DNA of 45,106 nucleotides. Source: Planktothricoides sp. SR001 (GTDB lineage: Bacteria; Cyanobacteriota; Cyanobacteriia; Cyanobacteriales; Laspinemataceae). Made by a program: the position numbers and the translations under genes. Below, in pieces: positions 45,012-45,106 of the stretch (positions within the stretch are counted from its first letter, which is position 1; each line of letters starts with the position of its first letter). Location: NCBI RefSeq assembly GCF_001276715.1, contig NZ_LIUQ01000024.1, positions 24,458 through 69,563 on the forward strand. The letters are read 5' to 3'. The notes under the pieces are model-generated. The model did no database searches and was not told the DNA's origin. It was given only the letters and a program-made list of their open reading frames with translations.

Positions 45012-45106
45012 CGGTTGGTTGTTGGTTGTTGGTTGTTCGTTGTTGGTTGTTGTTCGTTGTTCGTGGGTAGGGATTCTTTTGTTCGTTGTTCGTTGTTGAA
45101 TCTGTA
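45012..45106. repeat. TTGTTGG minisatellite upstream of cas2
   Basis: The window ends in TTGGTTGTTGG/TTCGTTG units with TGGGTAGGGATTCTTT (about 45065-45080), the reverse complement of the core found at about 20-35 and 25461-25476. It separates cas2 from the next gene beyond the window. Confidence 0.75.

Overview
The window is cyanobacterial chromosome. It carries psbA- and chlB-type photosynthesis genes, dense HIP1 octamers (GCGATCGC) in genes and between them, and short palindromic repeats and TTGTTGG/AACAACC minisatellites of the kind common in filamentous Oscillatoriales-type genomes. The genus cannot be fixed from the sequence alone.

Layout. 1-8.0 kb: an MFS transporter, a divergent dUTPase / dCMP-deaminase pair (pyrimidine deoxynucleotide pool), a VWA lipoprotein, a CobO-like protein without a P-loop, a compact adenylate kinase (adk), RNase PH (rph) and a small membrane protein. 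7.9-14.0 kb: an acyltransferase-3 membrane protein, an endonuclease/exonuclease/phosphatase-fold hydrolase, 4-hydroxyphenylpyruvate dioxygenase, and chlB of the dark-operative protochlorophyllide reductase. 14.0-21.5 kb looks like accessory DNA: an orphan adenine DNA methyltransferase flanked by two copies of the chlB 3' end, a frameshifted Uma2-family gene, a small broken ORF, a non-canonical ('rogue') psbA whose product lacks several Mn-cluster ligands, and a membrane-anchored NACHT ATPase whose coding sequence contains a perfect 45-bp palindrome. 22-25.3 kb: a three-gene cluster (GT2 polyprenyl-phosphate glycosyltransferase, small SMR-type flippase, large GT-C-like membrane protein), probably for lipid-linked sugar transfer to an envelope glycan. 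25.5-32.5 kb: polyphosphate kinase, the alpha-E / circularly permuted ATP-grasp pair, pyroglutamyl peptidase and hisH.

33.4-44.4 kb is one very large CRISPR array. By hand count it has 150 repeats of 37 bp and 149 spacers. It is read from the minus strand (the crRNA 5' handle would be ATTGAAAC), from a leader next to cas2 at the right edge. The 40 leader-distal repeats are one sequence type and the 110 leader-proximal repeats another, differing at two positions with a sharp boundary. Several spacers are related to each other: one near-identical pair, one pair on homologous coding sequence in the same register, and one pair facing each other across what looks like a ribosome-binding site. Seven spacers contain the HIP1 octamer, so their sources were probably cyanobacterial or cyanobacterium-adapted DNA. 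The remaining cas genes must lie beyond the right edge, so the subtype cannot be decided here.

The most notable items are the repeat-type switch and related spacers in the array, the rogue D1 protein, the chlB 3'-end duplication around an orphan methyltransferase, the P-loop-less CobO paralogue, and several families of small inverted-repeat elements.
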